Shown: piece after piece, positions 12,090 through 25,089 of the stretch
How positions within the stretch are numbered: position 1 is the first letter of the stretch
Layout of the letters: every line of letters begins with the position of its first letter
Assembly (NCBI GenBank): GCA_027625915.1
Contig: JANTQA010000047.1
Location: forward strand, 13,826,001 to 13,890,000
DNA from: Anaeramoeba flamelloides
Lineage: Eukaryota; Metamonada; Anaeramoebidae
Direction of reading: 5' to 3'
Length of the DNA: 64,000 nucleotides
Program-made: the position numbers and the translations under genes
The notes under the pieces: model-generated
What the model was told of the DNA's origin: nothing
Databases searched by the model: none
What the model saw: only the letters and a program-made list of their open reading frames with translations

Positions 12090-12235
12090 CAAAAGAATAT
12101 ATATGATGGTTTCTTAAAGTTGTATTATTTAAAAAGAAATTTTAAAAATAAAGGATCAAATTGTAAAATGTTATCTCAAAAAATAGAGTAAATTTTTTTT
12201 TTAATTTTTATAATGAAAAAAAATAGAGAAAATAA
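12090..12235 (+). repeat. Short dispersed repeat (partner 26695-26835)
   Basis: The block starting TTGGTTTCTTAAAGTTCTACTATT near 26705 is closely matched from 12107 on, followed in both places by a similar A-rich stretch with a T8-T10 run. The copies are direct and diverged. Confidence 0.55.
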
Positions 12236-15020
12236 TTATAAAGTTTAAACTCATGACATACCTAATTTAAATTTTACGTAAAATATACAGAGGTTGACTT
12301 TCAAAATTGATTTGAACTTGGGTATACTATTGGGCAGTAGTAAATTGGATGATAAATTGGAACAATAAGAAAAAAAGGCCGGGATAAAATATTAAAACCA
12401 AGATTATAGTTGTTGTGCCATGCATTATTTTGATCACTGTATATTTTAATTTTTTTATCAAAAATTTATAATTTAATCTCTCTAAAGCCAATTTTTATAT
12501 GTAACAAGTATGCGTGAGTGTCTTCTTATATTAAAATAGTTATCTTAAAAATAACATTTGTACAATTTTTTTTAAAGGGTTAAAGGTTGTCAAAATTGGT
12601 TATTTATGCCATAGTAACCTATAAAAATAAAAACCAAATAAATATTTTTTTCAATATTTTTTGGTAAAAAATGATTATAATTTGTTGATAAAAGAGTGTA
12701 AATATTTTAACAATGATAAAAGTTCAATTTATGCTCAAAATTCAATTGAATTGGGCAGTTAAATGTCTAATTTTGAATTTTGAATTAATAGTTTTTGAAA
12801 AAATATAGAAGAAATAATTCACTTCATTTACTTTTTTTCTCATTTTTTTTTCAAAAACGAATTTTTCTAAAAAAGATCTTATAATTTATTAACTCTATTT
12901 TTTTTTGCCTTTTTTGTCTTTTTTATGTTTCCTGTACTAAAATCTTGGGGTGACGAAAGAAAACCCCTAAGTGGAAATTTGATTTCAAGAGAAAAAATTG
13001 AGAAATAATCAAAATTTTCTCCCGTTTAAATTTCAAATAACAGTAAAAAATCAAAAGAAAATCAAACTCTTGTTTCGTATTATAAAAAAATATAGTAATC
13101 TCATAATACAGGTATTCTAATTTTTCTAAATTTTATCAAATTAATAAATAAGAAGAAATTAGATTTTAGTTTTTAATCTGTTTCTCAATTATATTTTCAG
13201 TTTTAGGTTTTTTTTGATTTCTACATCTACAAAAGGGTTAAAATTTAAAGGATACAAATATTTGGTGTTTAATAGTTCATTTGTCTTTGTATCTTTCAAA
13301 AGTGGGATAAATTTTTTAAATCATTTTGTTATTATTTGAAATTACATGAAACAATTGATCGTTTGAGAAATTTTTTGAAATTCCTGATTAGGTTTGACTG
13401 TTATCTCATTAATTAGGTTCAAACAATATTTGTCTACCCAAAAAACAGATTTTTTATGATATACCAAAGTTATTTGGGGTTTTATCTTTTAAGTTTCATT
13501 TTTTTTTTTTTTTTTCAAGAAAAACTGAACAAAAAATTGATGAGAATAAAACTCACCCCAATCTATATAATCAGAAAAAACCTGTTTTTTGAAAATGTAT
13601 CATTTTATGATGCTTTTGAATCCACAGGGGTATTTTTTCTTGGTTTGTATGACTCATTGAGACCTTCAAATTAGTTTTTTCTTTTGAAAAATAATTCTCT
13701 GAAAAAGGGTTTTCAATTTTAAAAAACTTTTCTCAAATTGTCACCTTTGAAAATTAAGAGAAAATAGTGTTAATCTGAAAAAGTTGTCTTGAAAAAAATC
13801 TGTGAATAGTATTCTAAGTGTTTGTTATTTTTTCGATTGAAGAATATGACAATAATTTTCTTCAGCTTTTGCGTTAATTTTTCTTCTTTTGATAAATGTC
13901 AAAAAAAAAAAAGACTGTTGGTTGAAAACAAAGTCTACCTTCGGGTTTAACATCATTTGTCGAAAAGATATTTAACTTAAAAATCTGTTATTTTCCTTCA
14001 ATAAATCATTTTTAAGATCGGTTAAATCTTCAGTATGATTGGCTTTCAGAAAGGAAAGTCATTAATGTGCAAAATGCAAACAGGAAAAGTTTGCCCATAA
14101 AAGCCATACTTTGGAAAGTAAATGGTTTACAAGGTATTCTCATTCTCTTTTCCTTAATTGTAAAAATTTTACGAACAATTAGAATTGTGAATTCAAAGAA
14201 AACTGTTGCTTTACTGATAATAAAATAGCCTGTTCAAAGAAAATGAATTTCAGGTTCTATTTTAATACTTTTAATCTTTGTGAAATCAATTGAGTTAAGA
14301 CAAATTTTTTTCCCTTCAAAATTCTCAATATAAAAAGAAAAAGTGACAGATTTTTTTTCTTTTCATAAAAATTAGAAAAGGTAAGTCTTGATCATTATGA
14401 TTAAAACTACCTTTTGGTTTGTGTCAACAACTTTCCTGAACAACTTTGTTTTTTAAAAAAACAGACTTTTGATTCTCTTTTTCAAAATACAATTTGGTAA
14501 ACAATTTGGAAAAACAAATTCCAAAAAAGAAAAAATATTGATATTGAAACAATCACTAACCGACCAAATGGTTGTCAGACACCACATGTGGTAATAAATA
14601 TTGTTTGCGAATCAAATGATTAAGAATTTATAAAATAAATCTAATAAATTTATTTTATAAATGAATTTTTATTTAATTAAATTTGCTTTTAAAATAGGAT
14701 TTGAAATCAAAGGGGTTTTGGTTTTGGAACTTCCTGAACAAAAGATCATTTCTAAAATTAGAAAAAAATCAAAGAAAAAAATTCTCCATAATTTGGGTGT
14801 ATTTTATGAAAAGATTGGAAATTCTAGTAAAAAATCAAAATAAAAAAGATCTGAAGAAAATTTTTGGAGTAAAATTAAAATTTTGAAACAAAAAGAAAAC
14901 ACTTTGACACGAATTCTTAAGTGAGAAAAAACGTACATTTTTTTAATTTTTCTCTTTTTCATAAAAACAATTTTTTTTTTTTTGTAAAAAAAAAAAAAAA
15001 AAAAAACAACTCCCCACAAA

Positions 15021-17591
15021 ATGGCAATGTTCATTAAACCATCAAGCTCTTCAAAGACAAAAAAAAAAAAATTTAAATACAACCCAAAAAAGCATGGTAT
15101 CACTGCAGGCATTAAAAAAATCAAATTCGATCGATCGATGCAAGAATCGACTTCTGCGCTAATGTGGATGCAGGAGGTTCTTCAGTTTCCCGATTTAAAG
15201 GAAGAAGACGCCTTCAACCCCAACGGGCTCCATTTGTTAAACATGGTTAACGTGATCAGCCCACGAAGAAAGAACAAATTGGTGACTGCAAGCTTACCCT
15301 TTGTGCAGCAGCAAGAGAATTTGAAAGAATTCATCCGTACGCTTGAGTTTTGGAAATACCCAACTGTCAAATTGTTTACTGTCAGTGATTTGATTAGGAG
15401 CGATCAAAACGCCAAAGAGCAATTAATCCAATCCATTTTGTATTTAAAAGCCGAGTACGAAAAAACAGGCGTTCGAAAAGACGAGACAAAGGATTACCGA
15501 AAGTTTTATATTATGAGACAAGACGAAGAAGATTCTTCCGAAGACTCTTCTGACGATGAAAAAGAACAAAAAGACGAAATTAACGAGTATTTGACCGGTA
15601 ACACGGATCGAAACACATACAAAAATATCTTTTTTTTTGAGCAAGCGCAAAGAGAGAAAGCAATTGAAAAAAATGTGAAAAAAATTGAAGGAAGTAACGT
15701 TGAAGACAAAGGATCTAAAGAATCTGAAGAATCAGAAAAATCGAGCTCGTCCTCAGAAAGTGAGAAAGAAGAAACGCCTAAAAAAGTCGAAGACAAGAAA
15801 GAAGTTAAGAAAGAAGTCAAGAAAGAAACCCCTAAGAAAGAAGTCAAGAAGAAAGACAAGAAGGTAGTAAAGAAGGTCGAAAAAAAAGAAGTAAAGAAAG
15901 ATGTCAAAAAAACAGAAAAGGTCGAAAAAAAAGAAAAATCTGACAAATCAAGTGAAGAATCAGAAAAATTGAGCACATCCTCAGAAAGCGAAAAAGAAGA
16001 AACTCCTAAAAAAGTAGAAGACATGAAAGACAAGAAAGGCAAGAAGGACAAGAAAGTCAAGAAAGATGTCAAGAAGGATCGCAAAGATGAAAAATCTGAA
16101 GAATCTGAAATTGAAATTGGGAATGATGAATTTGTTTCATCTGATGATGTCAAAAAGAAGAAAGACAAAAAAAAAAAAACGCACAAGTCGAAAAAATCCA
16201 AAAAAAAAAAAACCGAATCAAGTGAAGAAACAAGCGAAGAAAGCAGTGAATCTGAAGAGACGAGCGAAGAAAGCAGTGAGTCTGAAGAATCAAGTTCTGA
16301 AGAAGATAAAAAAAGGAAACACAAATCAAAGCGCGGCTCAAAGGGCCGCTCGAAGCATAAGAGCCCAAAAAAAAAAAAAAAAAGACGCTCGAGCGATGAA
16401 TCAAGCTCGTCCTTGTCCGAGGAATCGATGGGCTCTCTGGACACTTCTGACGAGGAGGATCGCAAAAAGAAGAAAAAGCATAAGAAGAGCAAGAAAGAAG
16501 AACCCTCGAGTGACGATGACGACAACAATGGCAAACAAGAAAAGCTCCAAGAGGGCGAGAATGAATGGGCGCCCATGGACATTTGGAATGAGAAAAATAA
16601 ATATTACCGATTAACCTTTACGGACTTATACCAAGAAACAAAAAAGAAAACAAAAAGCTGGGTCTATGAGGTTTTTGAAATGACACGGGCCATTTATGAA
16701 ATTTCGGGAGGAACGGGCACCGTGCCAACAGGAAGAACGAAAAAAATCCAAAAGCCATACAAAAAGGAAGTTGGCGAAGCATTCAACGACGCCCGGAAGT
16801 ACTTGAAATTAGGCGATGCCATTTTTCAGATCCAAATCACGCAGTACCAAATGGGCGTACCTCGCGACGCGACATTAATCCTGAGCAAAAAGTCGATTCA
16901 CATCGAGATCGCCAACATCGGCAAGGTCCTCAATAAAAAATGGTCAAAGGACATCGAGTTTTTAATCCACAAGCTTAACGGCAACGATTTCCACATCGGG
17001 ATCCCCAAGGAAAACATTACATTCAAATGCAGGGCGAAAAGTAAGCATTTAAGAAAGACCATTGTTTTGACGTGCCTCTTATTTACCAAGTTTAAAAATA
17101 ACAAAAAAATGATGGGCTACAACCCCTTTACAGACCAAATCGATTTAAACAATTTGGATTTGTCCATGATCCCAACGTCCTTCTCTCCCAATAAAAAATT
17201 CGACGAAAAGATCTCTTCAATTATTGAAGTCAAGCAGAAAAAAAAAAAACCCTCGTCAGTTCTCGAGGAATACTATTCAAACGGCGGCGTTAATTTCCTC
17301 TGCACCTTGCTCATTAAACGCGATTTCCCCCTCTCGCCAGGCTATATCAAAATTAGGAAAAATATAGTCAAAATCGGCCAAAGAAATAAAACAGTTCACA
17401 CTATCAATTTTAAAGATAACTTCAAAATCTTTAAACACCCGACAATTGACCAATTATTCATGATCGGTTGGGATTCCAATAATACAGATGAACCTGCAGT
17501 TTACATTTTGGCTGCTTCGAGAGGTGATAGAAGTCTAATCACCAGCGCTCTATACAGATTCCATTCAGAATTCCTTTCAAACCAAGATTAA
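15021..17591 (+). CDS. Calponin-homology domain protein with long charged middle region
   Basis: Intronless frame of 856 residues starting at an ATG preceded by a T-run/A-run leader. Residues about 38-150 look like a single calponin-type CH domain: an LMWMQEVL helix, then NGLHLLNMVNVISP, then NLKEFIRTLEFWKYPTVKLFTVSDL and a final LIQSILYLKAEYEK helix. Single CH domains of this class occur in calponin/transgelin and in microtubule- or signalling-linked proteins. Residues about 165-512 are low-complexity acidic-serine and lysine-rich blocks with an internal duplication (SEKEETPKKVED occurs twice). Residues about 512-856 are globular, with two stretches that could each be PH-like beta-rich domains (about 590-695 and 755-850); that is a guess from the hydrophobic pattern. 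Actin-cytoskeleton or cortical association is inferred. Codon use and G+C are clearly coding-like. Confidence 0.88.
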   Translation: MAMFIKPSSSSKTKKKKFKYNPKKHGITAGIKKIKFDRSMQESTSALMWMQEVLQFPDLKEEDAFNPNGLHLLNMVNVISPRRKNKLVTASLPFVQQQENLKEFIRTLEFWKYPTVKLFTVSDLIRSDQNAKEQLIQSILYLKAEYEKTGVRKDETKDYRKFYIMRQDEEDSSEDSSDDEKEQKDEINEYLTGNTDRNTYKNIFFFEQAQREKAIEKNVKKIEGSNVEDKGSKESEESEKSSSSSESEKEETPKKVEDKKEVKKEVKKETPKKEVKKKDKKVVKKVEKKEVKKDVKKTEKVEKKEKSDKSSEESEKLSTSSESEKEETPKKVEDMKDKKGKKDKKVKKDVKKDRKDEKSEESEIEIGNDEFVSSDDVKKKKDKKKKTHKSKKSKKKKTESSEETSEESSESEETSEESSESEESSSEEDKKRKHKSKRGSKGRSKHKSPKKKKKRRSSDESSSSLSEESMGSLDTSDEEDRKKKKKHKKSKKEEPSSDDDDNNGKQEKLQEGENEWAPMDIWNEKNKYYRLTFTDLYQETKKKTKSWVYEVFEMTRAIYEISGGTGTVPTGRTKKIQKPYKKEVGEAFNDARKYLKLGDAIFQIQITQYQMGVPRDATLILSKKSIHIEIANIGKVLNKKWSKDIEFLIHKLNGNDFHIGIPKENITFKCRAKSKHLRKTIVLTCLLFTKFKNNKKMMGYNPFTDQIDLNNLDLSMIPTSFSPNKKFDEKISSIIEVKQKKKKPSSVLEEYYSNGGVNFLCTLLIKRDFPLSPGYIKIRKNIVKIGQRNKTVHTINFKDNFKIFKHPTIDQLFMIGWDSNNTDEPAVYILAASRGDRSLITSALYRFHSEFLSNQD

Positions 17592-18827
17592 AACTCTATT
17601 CTTCTTCTTCTTCTTTCTTTTGATTTTTTTTTTTTTTTTATTTTATTTGTTTTTGTTTTTTTTTCTTTTTTTATTTTTTTTTTTATCTGTTTTTTCTTTT
17701 GAAATCTCATTTTTATTATTTTATTAACTGTAATTAATAATAAAAAGAATTTATTCATCTTATTTTTTCTTATTCTTTTTCAATTTCTTATTAATCACAA
17801 AATAATTAATTAAATTTAATATTGTTTTTTTACATTAAGAGTCCTTAAAAGAAATCCAATAATAATTAATTAATTCTGTTTTTTTTTTTTTTTAATTTTT
17901 TTTCTTTTTTGATTGTTTATTTTTATTTTTTTTTTATTTCGAGTTTTCCCAAGTTTTTAGCTGATATTTTTATTTGAAAGAAATTATCATTATGATATTT
18001 TGTTGTGAGATTTTAAAACTTTTAATATGGGATATGAAATCTGAGCTTTTATAAAAAAATTTCTTTAAATTTGTATATCTGTAAATTTTTTTTTCGAACA
18101 TGAGAAAAAATACCTTCTGGATCACAAAAAGAGCTTAAAAAATTAAAGATTAATTGACAAAACATTTGCAGATGTATATTAGTGTTTTTAAATTTGTTAA
18201 AATATTCCACTTTATTTTTGTAAATATTAATATATATTATATATCAGAACTATTTTAACCCTTTTCTTGTATTTAGAAGATAAAATATTTATTTTTTAGG
18301 AGGCTAATCACAATAAAAAGGATTTTATCAAAAAAAAAAAGAAATAAAATTTTAAAAAATGTATAATAATTTATTTTTTATAGGTTTTTTTTTAATTAAT
18401 TATTTTATCTTCCTCATAATTTTCACACTTTAAATGATCTTAACTTGCGATCTTAAATTCAATTATTTATAATTTGAATGTTAATCTTATTTTATTATTG
18501 GAATACAGAAACCTTTACCTCTAAATTGTTTTCTTTTTTATTTGTGATTTTTTTTTTTGAATAATTGAGACAAAATATTTTCGATGGGTTTAATACTTGT
18601 GGTTTAGAATGACAACCGAGAATTTTTTAACTGTGTTTTCTCTATAAAATACATATCCCGTTTATTGATATTTCGAATGATTTATTGAATTACTGTAACG
18701 AATAATGTTAATTATTATTTCCTATATGGAAATTTAGGGAAAAATCTAGTTCCAATAATTTCTTTATATTTTTCACTTTTCAAAAAGCCTCTTTATAATT
18801 TGAATTGAACTTTAAAATTTCAAACCA

Positions 18828-19037
18828 ATGATCGCCCCGAAAAAAAGGCACGTGTATTTTTACGATAAAGAAAATAAACCCAGTCTTTTAAGGACAACAA
18901 TTAACGAATTTCTTTTGGGGATATATATTGTATTATTTAAAGTGCTATCCCAATTCCAACCAATTGACAGACTGGGAATAGTTCATATTATATATGGGCA
19001 TTCATCAACTATATATATTCTTGGTAGTTGTTTTTAA
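18828..19037 (+). other. Small ATG-initiated open frame of unknown status
   Basis: A 69-codon frame starts at an ATG with varied codons at its beginning (MIAPKKRHVYFYDKENKP) and then becomes hydrophobic (LLGIYIVLF). It is slightly richer in G+C than its surroundings, which is why I list it. There is no homologue I recognise, no clear splice context, and no repeat match in this window. It may be a small gene, an exon or chance. Confidence 0.15.
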
Positions 19038-20067
19038 ACGTAATCACTACACTTTTTTTATTCTATAGAATTTATTAACCAATATTTCATTAGTTTATTT
19101 ATAAAAAAAAGATAAAACAAAAGAAAATATAAATATATTTAGAATCATAAGGAAACACTCTAAAATAGATAAAAGTTATTTTAAAACATTTTTCATTATT
19201 CATTGTTAAAAACTCCACAGATCTATTCACATTTTTTTAAGGATTATCTTTATTATTTTTAAGTAAATTTTTAAAATAACACACAATTAAGAAAAATTAA
19301 GGTATCTCAAAGTTAGAATCTATCTTGAATAATACCCATTTTAGAATTATGGACCAAACTTTAAAAAGAATTAAATATCAATTTTGTATAAAATAATACA
19401 TTTTTCACTAAATCGAAGAAATTTAAACATTAGAGAATATTATTAAAATACATTATATTTTTTTTTTCGATTTGACTTTTTGAAATAGAGATCCCCTCGA
19501 ATTTTTTTTTTTTGGAATTATGAATTATTATTTCTTTGAGATCATAAGATTTATTTTTGGTTTAGTTTAATTTCCTTTTTGATGAATTTATTCAAAAAAA
19601 TTTTTTTTTGTTATTTTACTTTTTGTTAATGAATTAAACTATTTTTAAATTTATCAGAATCAAATGGAAAAAAAAATCGCAAAAATTTTAGAAAAAAATT
19701 TTAGAAAAAAACTTAGATAAAAATGTTATCCTTAGAAAAAATACCCAAAAGCTCCTTTATCTGCTTAATCAAAAATACTAAATTTATTGTTATTGTAAAG
19801 AAATTTTCATCAAAGCTCTTATGGTTAGAAAACTTAAGGTAATAAAGAAAAAATGAAAATAAAAAAATTGAAAATAAAAAATTCCTAAAATAGTAAAAAA
19901 ATATAAAAATTCGGGTACATAGTGCCCCACTTTTCGGAGTCGTGAAATATCAATTTATTAATCACAGTTTGTGGAATCTTATTATTAATAATCTTTCTAT
20001 CGGGTTTTTACTCCTCCTGTTTCAGGACGTGGATAATTTTTAATTTGGTCATGTAAATGATATAATA

Positions 20068-20155
20068 TTTTTTTACTTTAATGTTTTAATTATTTTTCTT
20101 CTTCTCTTTTTTTATTTAGTAAATTATCTTTGATTACTCCTTTCTCACAATAAAT
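20068..20155 (-). mobile_element. SINE-like short element, copy 2 (reverse strand)
   Basis: On the minus strand this is nearly identical over more than 80 bp to the insertion at 52193-52304, starting TATTTATTGTGAGAAAGG and ending AAAGTAAAAAAA. It directly abuts the family A element at 20161. I see no convincing target duplication at this copy. Confidence 0.7.
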
Positions 20156-20160
20156 AGAAT

Positions 20161-20866
20161 TAAACTATTTTTCAGTCAAACGGACCAAGTTGTAATGTGT
20201 GGAATACCTTTGTTTAAAGGGTTTGCATTGATATCCGAAGAAAAAATTTATTTTGGGAATTTTCAAAATTGAATTCATTAGTTCACATTTTCCCACATTT
20301 ATCTTTTTTTTTTCGATTTTTTTTTAAAAACGTCATTCAGTTGCAAAAATTTTTTATTTCAAGATCAACAGTCACAAGGTAAAAACGTGTTATTCTAAGG
20401 TCATTGAAACCATGGAAATGAATGTTGAGAAATCGTATTGATTTCTATTGGAATTTTCTTTGATCTTTGATCTTGATATTTGTTTAATAAATATGAAAAA
20501 TTTTAACTTCATTTTCATTTCCTTTTTCCAAATAGAGACCAAAAATACCAACAGACTTCGTTTGGGGACTTGATTTCTAAAAGAAAAGTATGTAAAATGA
20601 AGTTTAGATTGTTTCCTATTTATTATTCAAATACCAGTAGAAGTTCATTTCAAACATTGTTGTTTTTCTCAATGTGTCACTAAGAATTTGAGTTTTTCAA
20701 TTTTTAAGAAAATTTATTGATTAATTAGTTTTCTTTCAGACATATATCAACAATTATTTGATATGTATTATTTTACTTATTTCTTATTTATTCTTCAAAG
20801 GTTATTTATATAAAATAATTGATATTTGAAAAAAATGATGGGCCACTTTGACTAAAACAGAGTTTA
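20161..20866 (-). mobile_element. Non-autonomous TIR element, family A, copy 2 (inverted)
   Basis: Reverse-strand copy of the family described at 2936. It begins on the plus strand with TAAACTATTTTTCAGTCAAA and ends with TTTGACTAAAACAGAGTTTA. The internal conserved words occur in reverse complement (AAGTCCCCAAA equivalent near 20562). About 706 bp. Confidence 0.8.
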
Positions 20867-22934
20867 CTTTGATTTTTTTTTTTTGATATTTCAATTTTTT
20901 CAACACGAAGAAATGAAATTTCATAATATCATTTATTGACACATAACTATTCACACACGGAAAACACATATAGAAAATTATGTTCAAAAATTAAATAATC
21001 CCATTCTGGTTTTATTTTTCTGTTATGGTAAGTCATAATCGATAAAATACAATATTAAAAATGAAACATATTGTTTATTTAATTTGCTCAAAATCAAACT
21101 TAAAAATTGGCTGTTCTTTATTATTACATCTTCGACACCCTTTCAAGAACATTATAATTAATCAAATAATGACAAAAAATATTTTCTTTAAGTAATAATT
21201 CTTGGATATAAGTCAAGTAATGTTTTTTCTTTTTGTAATATAATTTGAGGTGAAAAAAAAAAGATTATGTTTTATTGCCACCTTATTTTCTGGAATTATT
21301 TGTTTTTTTAAATATCAGCATCCACTTTTAATTATTTTTTTCCGTTATATGTTATAAAGTGTGTTAAAAAGGCCTAGACCCCCAACAAAACTTTACCAAC
21401 ATCTTGCCAAGTTTATCAACTTAAATAATTTATATAGACCAAGTGTCAAAAAATTCTGATCTACTTAGAAACCCGAAAAAGAATTTTTTTATGAGATCAA
21501 TTTTGTTTTTTTCGATTTTTTATGAAAAATGAAAATCTTTAAATTCATCTGGTTTCTTGCATTATTCAAAATTTTGAACTTGTTTATTGTTGTTTTCATC
21601 ATTATTATACAATAAAAAGTCTTTTTTACCTGAAATAATAATATAAATATTTTTTTTCTTATTTTAGAGTATTCTTTTGTTTCAACAAAAAAAAAATGAT
21701 TTACTCAACCTATTGAAAAATAATTGTATTTTTTAAGAAGGACCATTATATTCATTAAAAATTTAAAGCTATTTAAAATTTTTACCAAGAAGTTTTGTTT
21801 CTATTTTAAGTGAAAATTGATTTTTCAAAATTAAATTTTCTTAAGAATATTTGGGGAATTAAGTAATTTTATCTCCAAAATTCAAAATCATTTTTTTTCC
21901 TGACAAAAATGAAGTAAATTGATATAAGGTTTCTTGTGAATAAGACCAAATAATTTGTTAAAAAAATTTTTCAAAATTAAAAAATTTTTATGTAATTTTC
22001 TTTTAATATTTGAAAACCAGAAAACAAATTTTTTAAAACCTTTAAGAATAAAATTTTTTTACAGAATAGATTTGAATTTCATAGATAAAAATTATCTTAA
22101 ACGTCTATCAAATATTCATTTATTTAATCTCCGTACACTTCAATTAGTTTTATTGACTGACATTTTAATCGAAATATTAATCAAAGAAAAAGAAACCAAA
22201 TAAAAAATTTGATTTCAAAATCAATACTTTCCAAAATAAAACGAAAAATATGTTTTCCCATTTTCAAGAATCAACTTAATTTTTAATAAAAATAATAAGT
22301 TACTTTTTTAGTTTTATTTCGGAAACATATTAATTTTGAATTTTAAAAAAAGTTACTCAAATTAATAAATTGTTTAGATGAAATTTAACTCATGCATTTT
22401 ATAAATCGAAACACAAATCATAAAAAAAATTTTTTTCAAGATCTTGACAAGATTTTATGATTTATTTTCAAAAATATCACCTTCTTAAACAATTATTCAT
22501 CATATTATTTAAAATCAAATCAAAAAAAAAAAAAACAAAGTTTATACCCCCTTTTATCAGAACTAAATATAATATTTTTAAGACACCCAAAATAGTCGTT
22601 TTTTTTTTCAATTTTTTTCAATAATTGATCAACCAAAGAAAAAACCCCAAAAAACCAATATATAAGCTTAATTTTAAAAAATAGGGGAATATTTTTCATC
22701 AAAAAAAAAATTTGTTTCATTGTTTTTTTTTTTTTTGAATAATAAGGTATTTTACTTCATTTTTTCGACATAACAATAACCAATATAGATAAATAAACAA
22801 AATTATAGTCTAATCTTTATATTTTTTGAAAGAAAAATTAAAAAAAAAAAAAAATAAGAAAAAAAAAGTTGCCCTTAATTTTGAAATTTGACAAAGTATT
22901 AAAAAAACTATTAGTGCCTTTTATTTTTATTTTT

Positions 22935-23520
22935 ATTATTCAAGAGGAGTTTTTAACCCCCTTTTTTTACTGTTAGGTTTTTTTTTTAATTTGAGAAATA
23001 AAAAGAAAATTTCAAAAATTTTATTTTTATTTCTCAAATTAAAAAAAAATCCCATATAACTTTTCCAGAATGTACAAGAATTAAATAAAATCTTGGATTT
23101 TTCTCTATTATTCTGAATTTTGGAGAGCACTCACCTATTTTCTTTAGTTTTATGTTTATTTTTAAAGGGTTCTAGGTTTTTTTGAACTTTATAAAATAAA
23201 TAGAAAATACAAAAAAAACTAACAAAAATAATAGATTTTACAAATGAAAGAGAAAATCACAAGAACCCCTAGGACTTGACGGTACTCTACAATACTTCCA
23301 AAATTCCTAAATTTTTATTTATAAAATTTAATAAAGTCACAAAAATAATTTATTATTCATTAGGGATCTTAAACATGATGGATCTTTCTTAGTAATATTA
23401 TTTTTAATATTATTATTTTTTAATATAACAGATATACTAATTTTTTTTAATTCTATATCGAGACTGGGTGATTTTTTTCATCGGTGAGACAATTCCATAA
23501 AAATTTCCATATACTGTAAA
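22935..23520 (+). repeat. Diverged direct repeat (partner about 26990-27245)
   Basis: The most similar parts are 23375-23510 and 27098-27240, which share AATATTATTATTTTTTAATATA, a TTTTTTTAATT run and the words ATTTTCAT and CATTTCC. The copies are direct, diverged and lie on either side of the WIP-like gene. Confidence 0.5.
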
Positions 23521-25089
23521 ATCCCATAGAAAATTAAACTATTTTTGTGTTCAACTGCCCATTTTGTCTTTAATCATTTATTTTTTCCTTTTTTACTTGA
23601 TCTTACTTTAAATTTTTCAATCCCATGCCCGATTAATAAGTCTTATGAACTTTTTTTACCAAAGGTTAAATTTTTAATTTAAAACTTGACCGTTATAATT
23701 TCAGAATAATTTAATTAAAATTTTATCTATACCCTTTGATTATGTTTTTGATCATTGCATAATTTAAATTATTATAACAAAGAATACTTTATAATGTAAT
23801 TTTCAAATTAATAATTGAATATAACACCTTATACAAACTAAAAAATATCTGCCCCCCTCTTAAAACATCAAATTAAGGTACCTTTTATAGATTTGATTTT
23901 CAAAATATCATCTCAAGTTTTATGGCATGTACACTAGTTATAAGAAGCCATGCAGACTCTTAAAAATTCGTTTTACAAAATAAAAAACGTGTTTCTTTTT
24001 TCCAAAAAGACTACAAATTAAAGTATCAAAAAAACGGGTGATAAACAAAAAGTAAATAAAATACTTGTTTTCAAAAATTCTATCATTAAATGGAAAAACC
24101 TTAAAATGAAAGATTAAATTTAAAATTTTTTCTTCAAAAATAGAATTAAATTTAGAGAAAGTTTATCTAATTAAAAAAATAACAATTTGATAAAATTATG
24201 AAAAAATTATAAACTAATTGAATTTATCATTTAAAACCTTCTCAAGATATCAAGGAGTTTACCATGAATATAAACATATTACTGTAGATATATCATTATA
24301 TCCTTAATTAGATGTTATATCAGAACAACAAGAAGAAAAAGTACAGACTGTATATGAGATGTTGTTAATGATCTGAATATAGGTATTTGACTGAATGCAT
24401 AGTGTTTTGAAAATGGGGGTTAGGGGTATATAATACGATTATATCATCAAAGCAAATTGAATAAAATTCTTTGAATTTTTGATACCACAATATTATTTTT
24501 ACCTAAAAAATTTAATTTTATTCTCAATTCATATTTAATTTCAATTTTGAACCGATTTATATGAACTGTATTGAAATACTTTAAATTGAAAAATATTTCG
24601 GATGTTTTTTAAAAATTGAACGCTTCTCTCAAAAGAGAAAAAATTCCAAAACTATGATTTTTCATCTGACTAATTATTTTTATAAAGAAATAAAGGTTAA
24701 AATTATTAAAAGATTTGAAGATAACTTCAAAAAAAAATTTCCAACAAAATTAACAATTATTTTTAACATAAAATAAAAATAAAATAGATTATAAATTGGT
24801 GGGTATAGAAATTTATCACTAAAAATCGAAAAAAAGTGATTGTGTGAAAATATATTGGTTATTGATGAAAAAAAAAGAACAAATGAAAATAAAAATTTCA
24901 TTTATCTGCTTTAATGGATCTTATTTAAAAAACTCTTTAAACATTAAAAAACAAGAAGAACCCACATTAAGTTATCAAAACAATGCAATCGATTTTAATT
25001 AAGGGATGTTGAAAAAAATATATTAAAGTTGTTTTTATTTTGATTCTTTTTATTTGTTTTTAAAATTAAAGTGTAAATTAACAATTAAT

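Larger units (their letters stand above)
8055..15020. other. Intergenic region between cyclophilin H and the CH-domain gene
   Basis: No gene is supported in this 7-kb stretch. A possible AATAAA polyadenylation signal lies near 8086. The region contains a repeat at 8530-9245 shared with 37.9-38.2 kb, a segment duplicated in inverted orientation near 54 kb, a G20 tract, and a short repeat shared with 26.7 kb. The stretch 13930-14600 is slightly richer in G+C and includes the 12-bp palindrome ACCACATGTGGT near 14582. It may hold promoter elements of the downstream gene, but this is unproven. Confidence 0.55.
17592..25089. other. Intergenic region between the CH-domain and WIP-like genes
   Basis: A long T-rich 3' flank (17600-17950) is followed by AT-rich DNA with no supported gene. 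Recognisable content is a SINE-like copy (20068-20155), an inverted family A element (20161-20866), a small coding-like frame at 18828-19037, and a repeat at 22935-23520 shared with 27 kb. Islands of higher G+C near 19910-20035 and 21360-21430 have no assigned function. Confidence 0.55.

Noticed and set aside
15506-16582. 358-codon open frame antisense to the CH-domain gene (Ser/Phe/Leu-rich)
   Set aside because: It mirrors the Lys/Glu/Ser-rich coding sequence on the other strand and has no independent features.
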